Source: Rhizonema sp. PD37 | GTDB lineage: Bacteria; Cyanobacteriota; Cyanobacteriia; Cyanobacteriales; Nostocaceae | Direction of reading: 5' to 3' | Assembly (NCBI GenBank): GCA_029379215.1 | Contig: JAQYWO010000056.1 | Coordinates: 1-35,029 of the forward strand | Length of the DNA: 35,029 nt | Shown here: positions 16,603-25,700 of the stretch, piece after piece | How the letters are laid out: every line of letters begins with the position of its first letter | How positions within the stretch are numbered: position 1 is the first letter of the stretch | Program-made: the position numbers and the translations under genes | The notes under the pieces: model-generated | The model's input: the letters and a program-made list of their open reading frames with translations, nothing else | The model's database searches: none | Told to the model about the DNA's origin: nothing

Positions 16603-17328
16603 TTATCGACCATTGATAATAGCAATCGTTGCTTGCGGGGATAAACCGACACTGGCTGCTAATTCTTCCAATGCAACTTGTTCGCCTGTGCTAGTACTCA
16701 ACATTTGAGTTGCGGCAGCAATATAGTCAGGATTGGTATAATTGACGCTTTCAGGAGGGGTTGCTTGGGAATGGAGACTAGCAATGGAAGTAGTCTTTGT
16801 TAACTTTTGCATTTTATAAACGGCAATTATCGCGGCTTGATGGGCTAGGAGATAGGCAACATAGTTTTTCACAACGGCTACTCGTTTTTGACTCTTTGCT
16901 TCATTCAAACGAGCATGCATGACAGGTTGTTTATCAATGGTGGCCAGGAGCTTAATTGGATCGATGGTGACGCTGACGGAAAAACCGTGTTCTCTCTCAG
17001 ATTCAGATGAGAAATCATGTGAGAATGAATTTGACGTGCCATGAGACTGCGACAATTCGATGCTCGCAATCTCCGCAAAAGCATCCAATCCCATTGAAGC
17101 TTTTGTTTCCTGTACAGAGGCAGATTTGCGCTGGGCAATAGCAACTAACTGCTCAATGATTTTGAGGTCTCGTTGTGTCATCTCGGTTTGAAGAGGTTCC
17201 AGTTTATTACTGGCTTCGGGCTGCTCTTCAGATGCGATCGTCGGAAAAGAAATACTAACAACTGTGACGGCAAGAAGAATCAAGAAACTTTGCCTGTAGG
17301 CTTTTGATACTTGTTTTGCTATCACCAT
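16603..17328 (-). CDS. Secreted TolC-like hypothetical protein
   Basis: A 241-aa protein starting at ATG 17328. Residues ~10-33 form a signal peptide (SFLILLAVTVVSISFPTIAS). The rest has long helices, and two segments resemble half of a TolC-family outer-membrane efflux protein: LNEAKSQKRVAVVKNYVAYL and the end ALEELAASVGLSPQATIAII. A full TolC protein is about 450 residues, so this is roughly half-size and may be a stand-alone envelope protein rather than a channel. It is the last minus-strand gene after the biosynthetic genes, but a 230-bp gap with a hairpin separates them, so membership in the cluster is uncertain. An export role for the product would be speculation. Confidence 0.5.
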   Translation of the reverse strand: MVIAKQVSKAYRQSFLILLAVTVVSISFPTIASEEQPEASNKLEPLQTEMTQRDLKIIEQLVAIAQRKSASVQETKASMGLDAFAEIASIELSQSHGTSNSFSHDFSSESEREHGFSVSVTIDPIKLLATIDKQPVMHARLNEAKSQKRVAVVKNYVAYLLAHQAAIIAVYKMQKLTKTTSIASLHSQATPPESVNYTNPDYIAAATQMLSTSTGEQVALEELAASVGLSPQATIAIINGR

Positions 17329-17506
17329 ACAGGTTGATTTAATCTGATATGCCAGCTATTCTTTAGGACTTGCTTGTCTTTTTACGATACCACTAGATGA
17401 TAAATTTGTGACCAAGGGCAAATGCAATCTAATCAATCAGTTCATAGCCAGACTTCAAGTTATAATTTTCTAACATATAAGCACACTCGGAAAAAGTGAA
17501 AATTAT

Positions 17507-17534
17507 GTAGAGACGCGTCATGATGCGTCTCTAC
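17507..17534. repeat. Perfect 10-bp inverted repeat, possible terminator
   Basis: GTAGAGACGC and GCGTCTCTAC enclose an eight-base loop, 25 bp past the stop of the minus-strand ISP-ACP gene. This is a widely dispersed cyanobacterial repeat. There is an A-run just to its right on the plus strand but no clean T-run on the minus side, so it may only weakly stop the biosynthetic transcript. Confidence 0.55.
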
Positions 17535-17558
17535 AAAAAATTTAAGTTAACGCATAAT

Positions 17559-18104
17559 TCATTTCTGGAAATGTCTGATATAATTGACTAGTTTTTGTAC
17601 AGTAGAAGTCTCCTTAGCGACCTGATCATTAAATTGAATGTCGAAAGCCTGCTCCAAAACCATAAACAGTTCTAACATATCTAATGAATCTGCCCCTAAA
17701 TTTTCTGCAAAATTTGATGTTAAACTGACTTGGTTCTGCTCAAGCCCCAGCTGCTCTGCGACTATGACTTGCACTTTTTCAAAAATTTTCCGGTTGTTAA
17801 ATTGGCTAAGTTGAATAGCTATATCAATTCCTACTATTAATTCAATGATTTCTTCTAAGACTACAACAATGCGCTGATATTGCTGAATTTCTTTATTAGA
17901 AAGAGAACAACCTTGGTGAGATTGGAGCCACTTAAGGCAAATCTGATCACCTCCCAAACGGAAGTTACACACATCGATTGGTATGCCTTCAAAGTACTGT
18001 GTTTGGTTAATAAAGACTCGCCCTTTGCGCGCGCTTTGCTCCGGCAAGGTGTAGCGCACTATCTCAACTTTATTGTCCCCAGTGATCGGATAGCTAATAA
18101 TCAT
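17559..18104 (-). CDS. Fusion: type ISP restriction-modification C-terminal domain + acyl carrier protein
   Basis: A 181-aa ORF of two unrelated parts. Residues ~1-100 match the very C-terminus of type ISP restriction-modification enzymes: YPITGDNKVE, GRVFINQTQYFEGIP, GDQICLKWLQSHQGCSLSNK, EIQQYQRIVVVLEEIIELI. Residues ~107-180 are an acyl carrier protein of the fatty-acid-synthase AcpP type, with the phosphopantetheine site S140 in NLGADSLDMLELFMVLE. No methylase, nuclease or helicase part is present. The ATG at 18104 has no good ribosome site, and an in-frame stop lies seven codons upstream. The reading frame is intact across the junction. It lies downstream of the PKS genes on the same strand. 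The ACP could carry a starter or intermediate, but that is inference; the ISP part may be a structural leftover. Confidence 0.8.
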   Translation of the reverse strand: MIISYPITGDNKVEIVRYTLPEQSARKGRVFINQTQYFEGIPIDVCNFRLGGDQICLKWLQSHQGCSLSNKEIQQYQRIVVVLEEIIELIVGIDIAIQLSQFNNRKIFEKVQVIVAEQLGLEQNQVSLTSNFAENLGADSLDMLELFMVLEQAFDIQFNDQVAKETSTVQKLVNYIRHFQK

Positions 18105-18194
18105 TGGGACGTGCTTGCGGAATTATGAGGTTGCTTGGAAAAACTTGGAATGGTTAGCTGAGTTGAATAGTAGCCCTAAGGTTAAAGTGATTTA

Positions 18195-18297
18195 CAAGTT
18201 CAAGATGCTTGTAATAAGGTGTAGTTCTTAGGAAAGAGACTGCCGCAGAAGAGATTGGGCTGAGTGCACAAAGAAATGATCCACCAAAAATCATTAA
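18195..18297 (-). pseudogene. 3' remnant of a type II thioesterase
   Basis: Read on the minus strand, this segment gives FLVDHFFVHSAQSLLRQSLS, then a stop, then ELHLIT. The type II thioesterase at 10593-11363 ends FPGDHFFLHSEQSLLLQSLS then QELHRMT. The DNA at 18223-18285 and 10613-10675 agrees at roughly four of five positions. Only the last ~30 codons remain, including the catalytic histidine; the Gln codon has become a stop. The remnant directly follows the stop of the GNAT gene and precedes the ISP-ACP fusion. A second thioesterase gene once stood here. Confidence 0.8.
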
Positions 18298-19269
18298 TCA
18301 TTTTTCTAAAGTCCAATCCTTAACGTAGGAAATCAAAGTATAAAGCTTATGGAAGCCAACAGATTCGTAAAGCTGCAAAGCACCATTCGGGTTATCAAAA
18401 TCGACTGCAAGCTTTGCTATATCCATACCAGCAGCTTGTAACTGACGCATTCCGAAAAGTAACATTGCGCGTCCCAGCCCTATCCGGCGAAAACCACGTC
18501 TTGTACCGAGTTTGTCGATCCAGCCTTCGCTGTGTCTGTTGCGCTTATTACTCTCTGGGTTAATGCTACAGTCGCAGCAAGCTGCAAAAGTGCCATCAGG
18601 AGCGATCGCCACCAGGTCCAATTCGGGTCTGTATGTAGGGGGACTCCGTAGGTTGTGGAAATGTTCCACCGTTAAGTTATAGTAACTTGAGTTATCGATA
18701 AACGATCGATGGTAAAACTCTACCCATGCTTCGGCATCCTGCTGAGATCTTACTTGGCGAAGGGTAAAACTCGCAGGTAACTGAGGTTCTGGGATGGGTT
18801 CTTTAAGCGATCGCCTCATTATCAGAACGTAACTCTCAGACTTGAAACCATTACTTTCCAGCAGAGCAATCAAACCTACTTTATCATCACGAGCGGATAT
18901 ATGCAGTTTAACACTCACATCCCGCTCTTGCTGAACCTCGCGCATCCGCTGTTCAGCCCAGGCAACGATTTGCCTTTCCAGATTACCACTACGGGCGTTA
19001 GGATGGACGCAGCACAAGAGGAGGGCATTAATGGTCTCATCTGATGTAGAAAGTGACAAATAACCAATGCCAATTAGCTTGCAATTAGCATCTTCCCACA
19101 GACGGATATCACGCGCTTTGTCTATGGATATGTCATTAGATGCCTCCTGTAATTCAGAAACGGATGCCCCTTTGTTCAGTTTATCAACTGCTTCACAAGC
19201 GTTTAGCAGGTCAGAAATCGCCTGTAAATCAGTTTCACCCTTATAAGAGCGGATTGTTAGATTAATCAT
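18298..19269 (-). CDS. Double-GNAT acetyltransferase
   Basis: A 323-aa protein with two GCN5-related N-acetyltransferase folds, as in mycothiol-synthase-like proteins. The N-terminal half (to about 150) is a degenerate GNAT without a clear acetyl-CoA loop. The C-terminal half has the acetyl-CoA signature RRGFRRIGLGRAMLLFGMRQ and the usual end PNGALQLYESVGFHKL. The start is ATG 19269 with GGAGA five bases upstream; a TTG at 19281 would precede that site. It starts 26 bp after the aminotransferase stop and is very likely co-transcribed. In this setting it could acetylate the amine made by the aminotransferases; self-resistance by acetylation is another option. Both are inference. Confidence 0.8.
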   Translation of the reverse strand: MINLTIRSYKGETDLQAISDLLNACEAVDKLNKGASVSELQEASNDISIDKARDIRLWEDANCKLIGIGYLSLSTSDETINALLLCCVHPNARSGNLERQIVAWAEQRMREVQQERDVSVKLHISARDDKVGLIALLESNGFKSESYVLIMRRSLKEPIPEPQLPASFTLRQVRSQQDAEAWVEFYHRSFIDNSSYYNLTVEHFHNLRSPPTYRPELDLVAIAPDGTFAACCDCSINPESNKRNRHSEGWIDKLGTRRGFRRIGLGRAMLLFGMRQLQAAGMDIAKLAVDFDNPNGALQLYESVGFHKLYTLISYVKDWTLEK

Positions 19270-19295
19270 CAATTTCTCCAAACAGCTTTTATATT

Positions 19296-20789
19296 TTAGC
19301 CAATTTGTTCAGAGGGAATAGGCAAGAAACCTCCGCCTTGCAGTTCTTTTACACTATCCTTAACAGCCTGAATAATGAAATCAAGATCTTCATCTGTATG
19401 GGCTGTGGATAGTGCACTAAATGATAGTCGAAGGTAAACTCCTTTATCAATAAGGTGATGATATAGTAGATAATTTATTAGTGTTGCCTGCTCTGAAGAA
19501 TCCGAATTCACTGAAGGATCTGAATTACTTAAAGGAACAGAGTTAAATATTGAACCGAAATTCGCGAGTTTGATAGGTATTTCTTCAAATTCAAAGTAAG
19601 TATTCAGCTTTTTGACGAACTGCGATGTGCGTTGATTCAATTGTTGCTGAAGGGTAGGTCCTTGATTTTTTAGATGTTTGAGTACTACTCGTGCAGCAGC
19701 CATAGCCAGAGGATGCTTGCAGAAAGTACCAGACAATAGTGTTGTTTCGCCCCGAGGAAAAGATCCGTCCCCATAATTCCACATACCACCATCAATTCTA
19801 TCCATGTAGCTCGCCTTACCTGCGATGATTCCAATCGGCATACCGCCACCGACGATCTTTCCATATGTGGCTATATCAGCCTCAACGCCAAACCATGCTT
19901 GAGCACCACCTAAATGAATCCGAAAACCAGTAATTATTTCATCAAAAATTAAAACTATCTCTGACTCTTTTGTTAATTGCCTCAATTGTTGAAGAAATTC
20001 TTTAGGTTGTAAGTCTGGTTGTCTGCTTTGTACAGGCTCTACAATAACAGCTGCTAATTCCTGCTTATGCGCTTTTATTACTTCAAGCGACAGAGAATGC
20101 CCATAGTCCAAAACTAAAACATCTTCTGCAATATTTGGCGACACTCCTAGATAAGCTGGCACGGTATATGTGTTTCCCTCTGTTTTCTGTGCTTTAACTA
20201 AAGCGCCATCAAAATGCCCATGATAAGAATTTGAAAACAGCACAATCTTGTTGCGACCTGTTGCTGCTCGTGCTATTCTTATTGCAGTCATCACTGCTTC
20301 AGTGCCTGTATTAATAAAGGCTACTCGCTCCTTTCCTGTGAGGTCACTAACTAATTCAGCAACCTCACCGGCAAGATCTGATTGTGGTCCGATTTGTATG
20401 CCTTGTTCGAGTCGCTCTGCTAGAGCGTCCCTAATAAAGGAAGGGTTATGACCAAAGAGATTCACCCCAAACCCCATTGCTATATCTATATATTCGTTAT
20501 CATCAACATCCCACATTTTAGAGTTCAAAGCATGCTTACTAATAATGGGATAAACTATCTCTTTGATGAGCGGATAAAATCCTTCTGAACCTCTTGGATC
20601 AGCTAGAACTGAACGATAATTTTGTGCAAGTCGTTTGGATGTTTTTGTACGCTGTGTATAGCTGGCAATTAAAGTTTCTAAATGCTTCTGTTGACGAAAA
20701 TTGAGGTTTTCTATTAATATCGGCTTAGTAGATTGTACTAAATCAATCTGCTCATCGCCTTCTTGTAAGTTTATTTCTTTAGTTTTCAT
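19296..20789 (-). CDS. Free-standing class III aminotransferase (PKS-type AMT homolog)
   Basis: PLP enzyme of the glutamate-1-semialdehyde aminotransferase group, 497 residues. K311 in DIATYGKIVGGGMPIG should bind PLP, with D283 (LIFDEIITGFR) at the pyridine nitrogen. It closely parallels the AMT domain inside the PKS at 28988-33895 over its whole length, including the leading linker RQQKHLETLIASYTQRTKTS and blocks such as QPDLQPKEFL. The N-terminal ~30 residues replace the KS-AT part. So it looks like an AMT domain that became a separate gene, acting in trans on a keto or aldehyde intermediate. A Ser/Asp-rich insertion near 445-460 (SNSDPSVNSDSSE) is absent from the PKS copy. Weak ribosome site; short gaps on both sides. 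Confidence 0.9.
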   Translation of the reverse strand: MKTKEINLQEGDEQIDLVQSTKPILIENLNFRQQKHLETLIASYTQRTKTSKRLAQNYRSVLADPRGSEGFYPLIKEIVYPIISKHALNSKMWDVDDNEYIDIAMGFGVNLFGHNPSFIRDALAERLEQGIQIGPQSDLAGEVAELVSDLTGKERVAFINTGTEAVMTAIRIARAATGRNKIVLFSNSYHGHFDGALVKAQKTEGNTYTVPAYLGVSPNIAEDVLVLDYGHSLSLEVIKAHKQELAAVIVEPVQSRQPDLQPKEFLQQLRQLTKESEIVLIFDEIITGFRIHLGGAQAWFGVEADIATYGKIVGGGMPIGIIAGKASYMDRIDGGMWNYGDGSFPRGETTLLSGTFCKHPLAMAAARVVLKHLKNQGPTLQQQLNQRTSQFVKKLNTYFEFEEIPIKLANFGSIFNSVPLSNSDPSVNSDSSEQATLINYLLYHHLIDKGVYLRLSFSALSTAHTDEDLDFIIQAVKDSVKELQGGGFLPIPSEQIG

Positions 20790-20863
20790 TAAAATTATAT
20801 GTCATTAAGTTACAAGTCAATAGGTAAATAATTTTTTTGAATTCAATCAAGGAAATTGTATCC

Positions 20864-21634
20864 TCAAGTTGAGCTTGGTTTACGACAGACAAAGCAGACT
20901 GTATCAGCCATCCCAGTTACTGCTAAATCAAGTTCAATATCATAGACACTAATTTCTACAAATCCTACTTTTTCTAGAGCAGACTGAATTTCAGTTTTAG
21001 AATAACCTTTTACAGGCCAAACAGTGTCTATACGTTTCCAGCAGTCTCTTTCTTCTAATTGAAATGTCGTTATATAAATTCGACCTTCTCTAATATCTGG
21101 ATGATAAATTCCTTTTTTAGCCCAAGCATACTCGTCCTTAATATCACCTGTTAAAGCACCGTTCCAAGTTGCACGATTGTATCCATCTTCAAGACGTAAG
21201 TCGAATAAAAATATACCATTGCTTTGAAGTGCAGCGTACACATTGTTGAAAGTACTGGTTAATTCTTCAAGATTAAGAATGTGATTGAAACCCAAACCAA
21301 TTGAAAAAACTGCATGGAAACTAGGTGGCAATTCAAAGAAGCGTGCATCTCCAAGAATAAATTTACAATTAGGTGCATTCTTACGAGCATATTGCAACAT
21401 TGTTTCAGAACGATCAAGTCCAGTCACTTGATAACCTTTATCTAGCAACCATTTTGATATTTGTACTGTGCCACAACAAAGTTCAATAATGTTCGCTACT
21501 TCAGGAATACACGGTAATAGTAATTTTTCCAAGATTGGTAAGGTCATTTTATTATAACCTGGTCCCCAAGACTCGCTATATATTGTGGCATATGGCTCAT
21601 TAAACTCAGAATAGCTAGTTTCTGATAACAACAT
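20864..21634 (-). CDS. Class I SAM-dependent methyltransferase
   Basis: A 256-aa Rossmann methyltransferase. Motif I is NIIELCCGTVQISKWL, then GLDRSETMLQYAR (motif with the ribose-binding acidic residue) and FILGDARFFELP. It is a paralog of the gene at 28175-28942: the end GYSKTEIQSALEKVGF is almost the same in both. Here the second glycine of motif I is replaced by valine (CGTVQ versus CGRGY in the paralog), which may weaken SAM binding. A GGAGTGA site lies at a good distance from ATG 21634. Substrate is unknown: N- or O-methylation of the polyketide product is likely from context. Confidence 0.85.
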   Translation of the reverse strand: MLLSETSYSEFNEPYATIYSESWGPGYNKMTLPILEKLLLPCIPEVANIIELCCGTVQISKWLLDKGYQVTGLDRSETMLQYARKNAPNCKFILGDARFFELPPSFHAVFSIGLGFNHILNLEELTSTFNNVYAALQSNGIFLFDLRLEDGYNRATWNGALTGDIKDEYAWAKKGIYHPDIREGRIYITTFQLEERDCWKRIDTVWPVKGYSKTEIQSALEKVGFVEISVYDIELDLAVTGMADTVCFVCRKPSST

Positions 21635-21707
21635 AAAAAGTCACTCCAGTTTCTAAAGATAAAGTAGGTTTAGCCGTTTATTTGCTATTAATAGCCTGTC
21701 GCATATA

Positions 21708-21799
21708 ATACCAATTTTATGTGAAGCCACATAGAAAGAATCCTTATCTATAAAGGCTTTAGCTCAATTAATTATGTCAGCTTCATAATAAAATGGTAT
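21708..21799. repeat. Palindromic MITE-like repeat inside the cluster
   Basis: ATACCAATTTTATGTGAAGC (21708-21727) and its near-complement GCTTCATAATAAAATGGTAT (21780-21799) form a 92-bp palindromic unit with a few mismatches. It lies in the only long gap (214 bp) between cluster genes. It could be a small mobile repeat or influence transcript processing between the dioxygenase and methyltransferase genes. Confidence 0.5.
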
Positions 21800-21848
21800 A
21801 AGTTTTAAATACATGAAACTTTTTGTCGCACGTATTCAACAGATGACA

Positions 21849-22721
21849 TCAAAAATTCAGGTTACTTAGGGTACTAAAAACTTGCCTTCGGGTATCATTA
21901 AATGCTCTCCGACCATGTAGAAATCTTGAATTATCCATCATTACTAAATCGCCTGCTTGCCACGATATTTCCTCGGTCAACTTGTTTAAGACTTTCTCTA
22001 TTTCATCGACAACTTCATCAGGAGCCCTTGAACCGTCTTCAAAAATCGCTTCTTCTGTCTTTTTCTGTGTTGCCCAAAAGGTGTTGGCAAATGCATTTTG
22101 ATTCCCATACTTGGTTTTAACCACAGCTGAGCAAACGTATTCCATAGAAATAGTCTGCTCACCATTTATTTTATAAGTTACACCTTCAAAACCGTCTAAG
22201 ATTTGCTTGATATCAACTATTGTAGCATCGGAGCTTGCGAATCTCTTCAACAGATCAAATGGAATATTATTATAACAAAACTTTAGTTTCTTAGAAAGAA
22301 ATAACTGTTTTGACTCTTGACTCAGTTCCTCCCAAACTCGAACGCCATCCCAAAATAAAGTCTCACCACCCTCTGCTGCTGGCACAGCACAGCAAAACCA
22401 AATTACATCGGGTCGAAAGGGAGAATAAGCGTGTTCACTATGAGGAAGACAATTATCCATTCCTGGATCTACAAAGTGGACAAACTGATCTGAATTAACT
22501 TGAGGCCTTGTATAATCTTGAATGAATTTGGAACTAAATTGTTTTGCGAATGTTTTCATCTGCTCGTGAGTAACCCCGAAACCTCGAAAAAGAAGACAAC
22601 CAGATGATTTAAATAGCTCATTAGTGTCTGGAACGGAGAGGTTAAGAATATCTTGGAAATCTTGAATACTGTGAACTATCTTTCCCGTACTTATTCCAAA
22701 TGATTCGATTTTACTCGTCAT
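21849..22721 (-). CDS. TauD/TfdA-family Fe(II)/2-oxoglutarate dioxygenase
   Basis: A 290-aa double-stranded beta-helix oxygenase of the TauD/clavaminate-synthase type. Iron ligands should be H94 and E96 (LPHSEHAYSPFRPD) and H269 (SRFLHGRRAF), with R279 or R278 for 2-oxoglutarate. The carboxylate is Glu rather than Asp, which is common in natural-product members. The presence of a carboxylate argues for hydroxylation rather than halogenation, where it is Ala or Gly. It starts 24 bp after the terminal PKS stop. Hydroxylation or desaturation of the released or ACP-bound chain is expected; exact position unknown. Confidence 0.87.
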   Translation of the reverse strand: MTSKIESFGISTGKIVHSIQDFQDILNLSVPDTNELFKSSGCLLFRGFGVTHEQMKTFAKQFSSKFIQDYTRPQVNSDQFVHFVDPGMDNCLPHSEHAYSPFRPDVIWFCCAVPAAEGGETLFWDGVRVWEELSQESKQLFLSKKLKFCYNNIPFDLLKRFASSDATIVDIKQILDGFEGVTYKINGEQTISMEYVCSAVVKTKYGNQNAFANTFWATQKKTEEAIFEDGSRAPDEVVDEIEKVLNKLTEEISWQAGDLVMMDNSRFLHGRRAFNDTRRQVFSTLSNLNF

Positions 22722-22745
22722 GGCTTCTATGTCCTTATCTCTAAC

Positions 22746-25700
22746 TTATGCCTCATTAATAAAAATATTCAACTGCTTTGCCACAACTTGGATATGAGGC
22801 TTTGTAATGATTGTGTAATGATTACTAGGAATATTAATAATCTCTATTGGTTTCCCTGATTTTTTTTGCCAACTTAAAGTATAATTATGTTTATGATCTG
22901 ATTCCTCACTAGCTTGAAAGTATACTATTTTCTTTGGATAAACTTGTGGTGTATAGCTATGTAAAGCTCGTACATTACCCTTATAAACTTTTAGAAGACA
23001 GCGAAGCTGTTGAAGTTCAAAATCCATAGGTAGAAGGTTAGCTATCCTTGCTTGGTCCATAAAATAGTTTAATTGCTCGTCTAACGTAAGTCCCTGAAGT
23101 TTCTCAACCGAACCTGATAGGTTTTTTCCCGCAGAGCGTGCCATATCTATGGCAAAATCAACTAATATTTTGACATCGTCGTCGTCATCAATCTTTACAG
23201 TTTGCTCGCTCTTAACTGGTGCTGGGCTATCAAGCATGGCAAGCATGGCAACTTTTTCACCATCTCTTAGTAACTGCGTTGCCATTTCAAAAGCGACAAC
23301 GCCGCCCAAGGACCAACCTCCGAGAAAATATGGACCATTTTGCTGAATCTCCCGCAGTGCTTGAATATACTGGGTCGCCATATCTTCTATTCTGGTGTAA
23401 GGTTCACATTCTCCATTCAGTCCAAGTGCTTGCAGCCCGTAGAATGGTTGTTCTGAACCCAAATGACGCGATAATTCATAGTAGCTGAGAATATTCCCAC
23501 CTACGGGATGGACGAAAAATAGTGGAGGTTGATAACCGTGAGGCTGTATCGCCACCAATGGTGACGAGATCTGATGATTAGCTTCCTTGTGCAAAATATT
23601 TGCTAGATGTTTGATAGTTGCTTCCTGGAAAAGGTCAGATACTTGAATATTTTGCCCCAACTGTTTCTTAATTTTGGTTATGAGGTGTACGGCTAAGAGT
23701 GAGTGACCTCCAAGCTCAAAAAAGTCATCATGAATACCTATCTGCTCAATACAAAGAACTTCTCGCCACATGTCAGCAAGGGTTTGTTCAACATGAGTGT
23801 GGGGAGCAACATAATCATATTCTAGATTGGGTCGGGGATGAAGTATTCTACCAATATTTGTTAATGTTAATTTCTCCTTTGTATCTCCAGCAGAAGCGCT
23901 GTGTTCAATGCCACATAAAGATTTTAGCTTAAGCCATTGGTCAAACCTAGCTTGTAAATTTCCTGTGGAGACAAGAACTTGAGTTATGTTCTCACTTGTT
24001 AAAATACGTTTAAAAGCTTCTATCCCTTCTTCTGGTGTTATGAATAAATCAGCCAATGTCGTTTTATTAACTGTGTTTTGTTCTTCTCCCAGTTGCCAGC
24101 GATCCCAATTAATAGTGATCCAGGGGATAGGATTTGTTTGATTTTGCTTGTGGACAAAAGTATCGAGGAAGATGTTCGCTGCTGAATAAGCAACGTACCC
24201 TAACCCTGCCAAAATGGATGATAAAGATGATATCAACAGACAGAAGTCCAGATCTCTGGTTTGCAAAACTTTGTCTAGTACAAATAGTCCATGAGCTTTT
24301 GATTGAAATTGACACTGACAATCAGTTTGAGAAATTTCTTGAATAGATTTGTTAGAGTTATCGCCGACAATCTCTGTTGCGTAAATGACACCATGTATAT
24401 CGCCAAAGTAATCAGTAGATAAAGCGATCGCCCTTTGCATCTGTTCAAAGTTGCTCACAACCGCACTCAAAACTAAAACTTCACCCCCCAACACCTCTAA
24501 TGCCTGCACTTTCCTGATTTTGTCACTTATTTCATCCTGGTCATCATGAGTTGCCAACCATTGTGACCACAGATTTTTCTCCGGAAGACCTTTGTCTCCA
24601 ATCAAGACCAGTTTTGCCTGCACTGTTTGGGCTAAATACTCCGCCAGTATCAGTCCAATATTACCCAGACCCTCAGTAATTAGGTAAACTCCTCCTTTCT
24701 TTAATCGCGATGTTTTTTCTTTCGCTTCTTGTAATCGTACCGACTCAAAGGTTTGTACCCAACGACTGAGACCACGGTAGGCAATAACCAACTCAGAAGA
24801 TTTAGTGATGAGTTCCGTCAACAAATTGTCTACAAGTTTTTCCTCTTGCCAACTTCCTTGCCTTGGAAGAGCAACATCAATACTACGACAACTAATATTT
24901 GAATATTCTTGAGGAATAACCTTAACAGGTCCGAGTACAGTCGCTTTTTCTGGGCACAGCATTTCTTCTGCTGTTACGGATTGTATGTTGTTGGAGACAA
25001 CTGTGATTTGAAACTCATCAGTCCAATTTTGTTTTCCAAGTGCCTGGGTGAGAAACAGCAGGCTGTAGAATCCCAAATATTGAGCATCTTCAAACCGTTT
25101 TAGTTCTGATTTTACGTGCTTGTCCGGTGTGACACTCCATAAATGAACAATTTTATTGGGGATCAAGTTCAGTGTTCTAAGTTCATTGAGCAACGCATCG
25201 TAATCATGACTTTGTCTTGGATTAAGGGTATATAAACTATCGCTGAGTTTGGAGAACTCTGACCCTACCTTCACAAGGATAGCTTTGCTGCTGCTCAGAT
25301 GTTCGAGTTTTTTCACCAATTGAGAACCCAAACCGCACTGATCAATAAACAGAAGCGTGCATAACTCTTGCTCTGCCAAATTTCCTTTACCAAGCAGATC
25401 TAGAGGTGCAGATTGCTTCCACAAAGGTAAGTAGAACCAGTCAGTGATGTCCGGCTTTTTACTCAATGAAACTTGCGTGGCGTTGACACTAAGTGGTTGT
25501 ACTTGTCGCTCAATCCAGTAACGTTGACGTTCAAATGGATACGTCGGTAAGGGGATGCGATAACGTTGTTCTTTAGCATAAAAACCAGACCAGTCAATTT
25601 TAACGCCAAAAAGCCAAAGTTTACCTAAAGTATTAAGTAAAAATGCTACATCCGATTGTTGCTTCTGAGGATGGCGAAGTGATGTCAGCACAACTGGTTC

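Noticed and set aside
18105..18220. Plus-strand frame reading NYEVAWKNLEWLAELNSSPK
   Set aside because: Looks protein-like by chance but lacks a start and extends into the thioesterase relic on the other strand.
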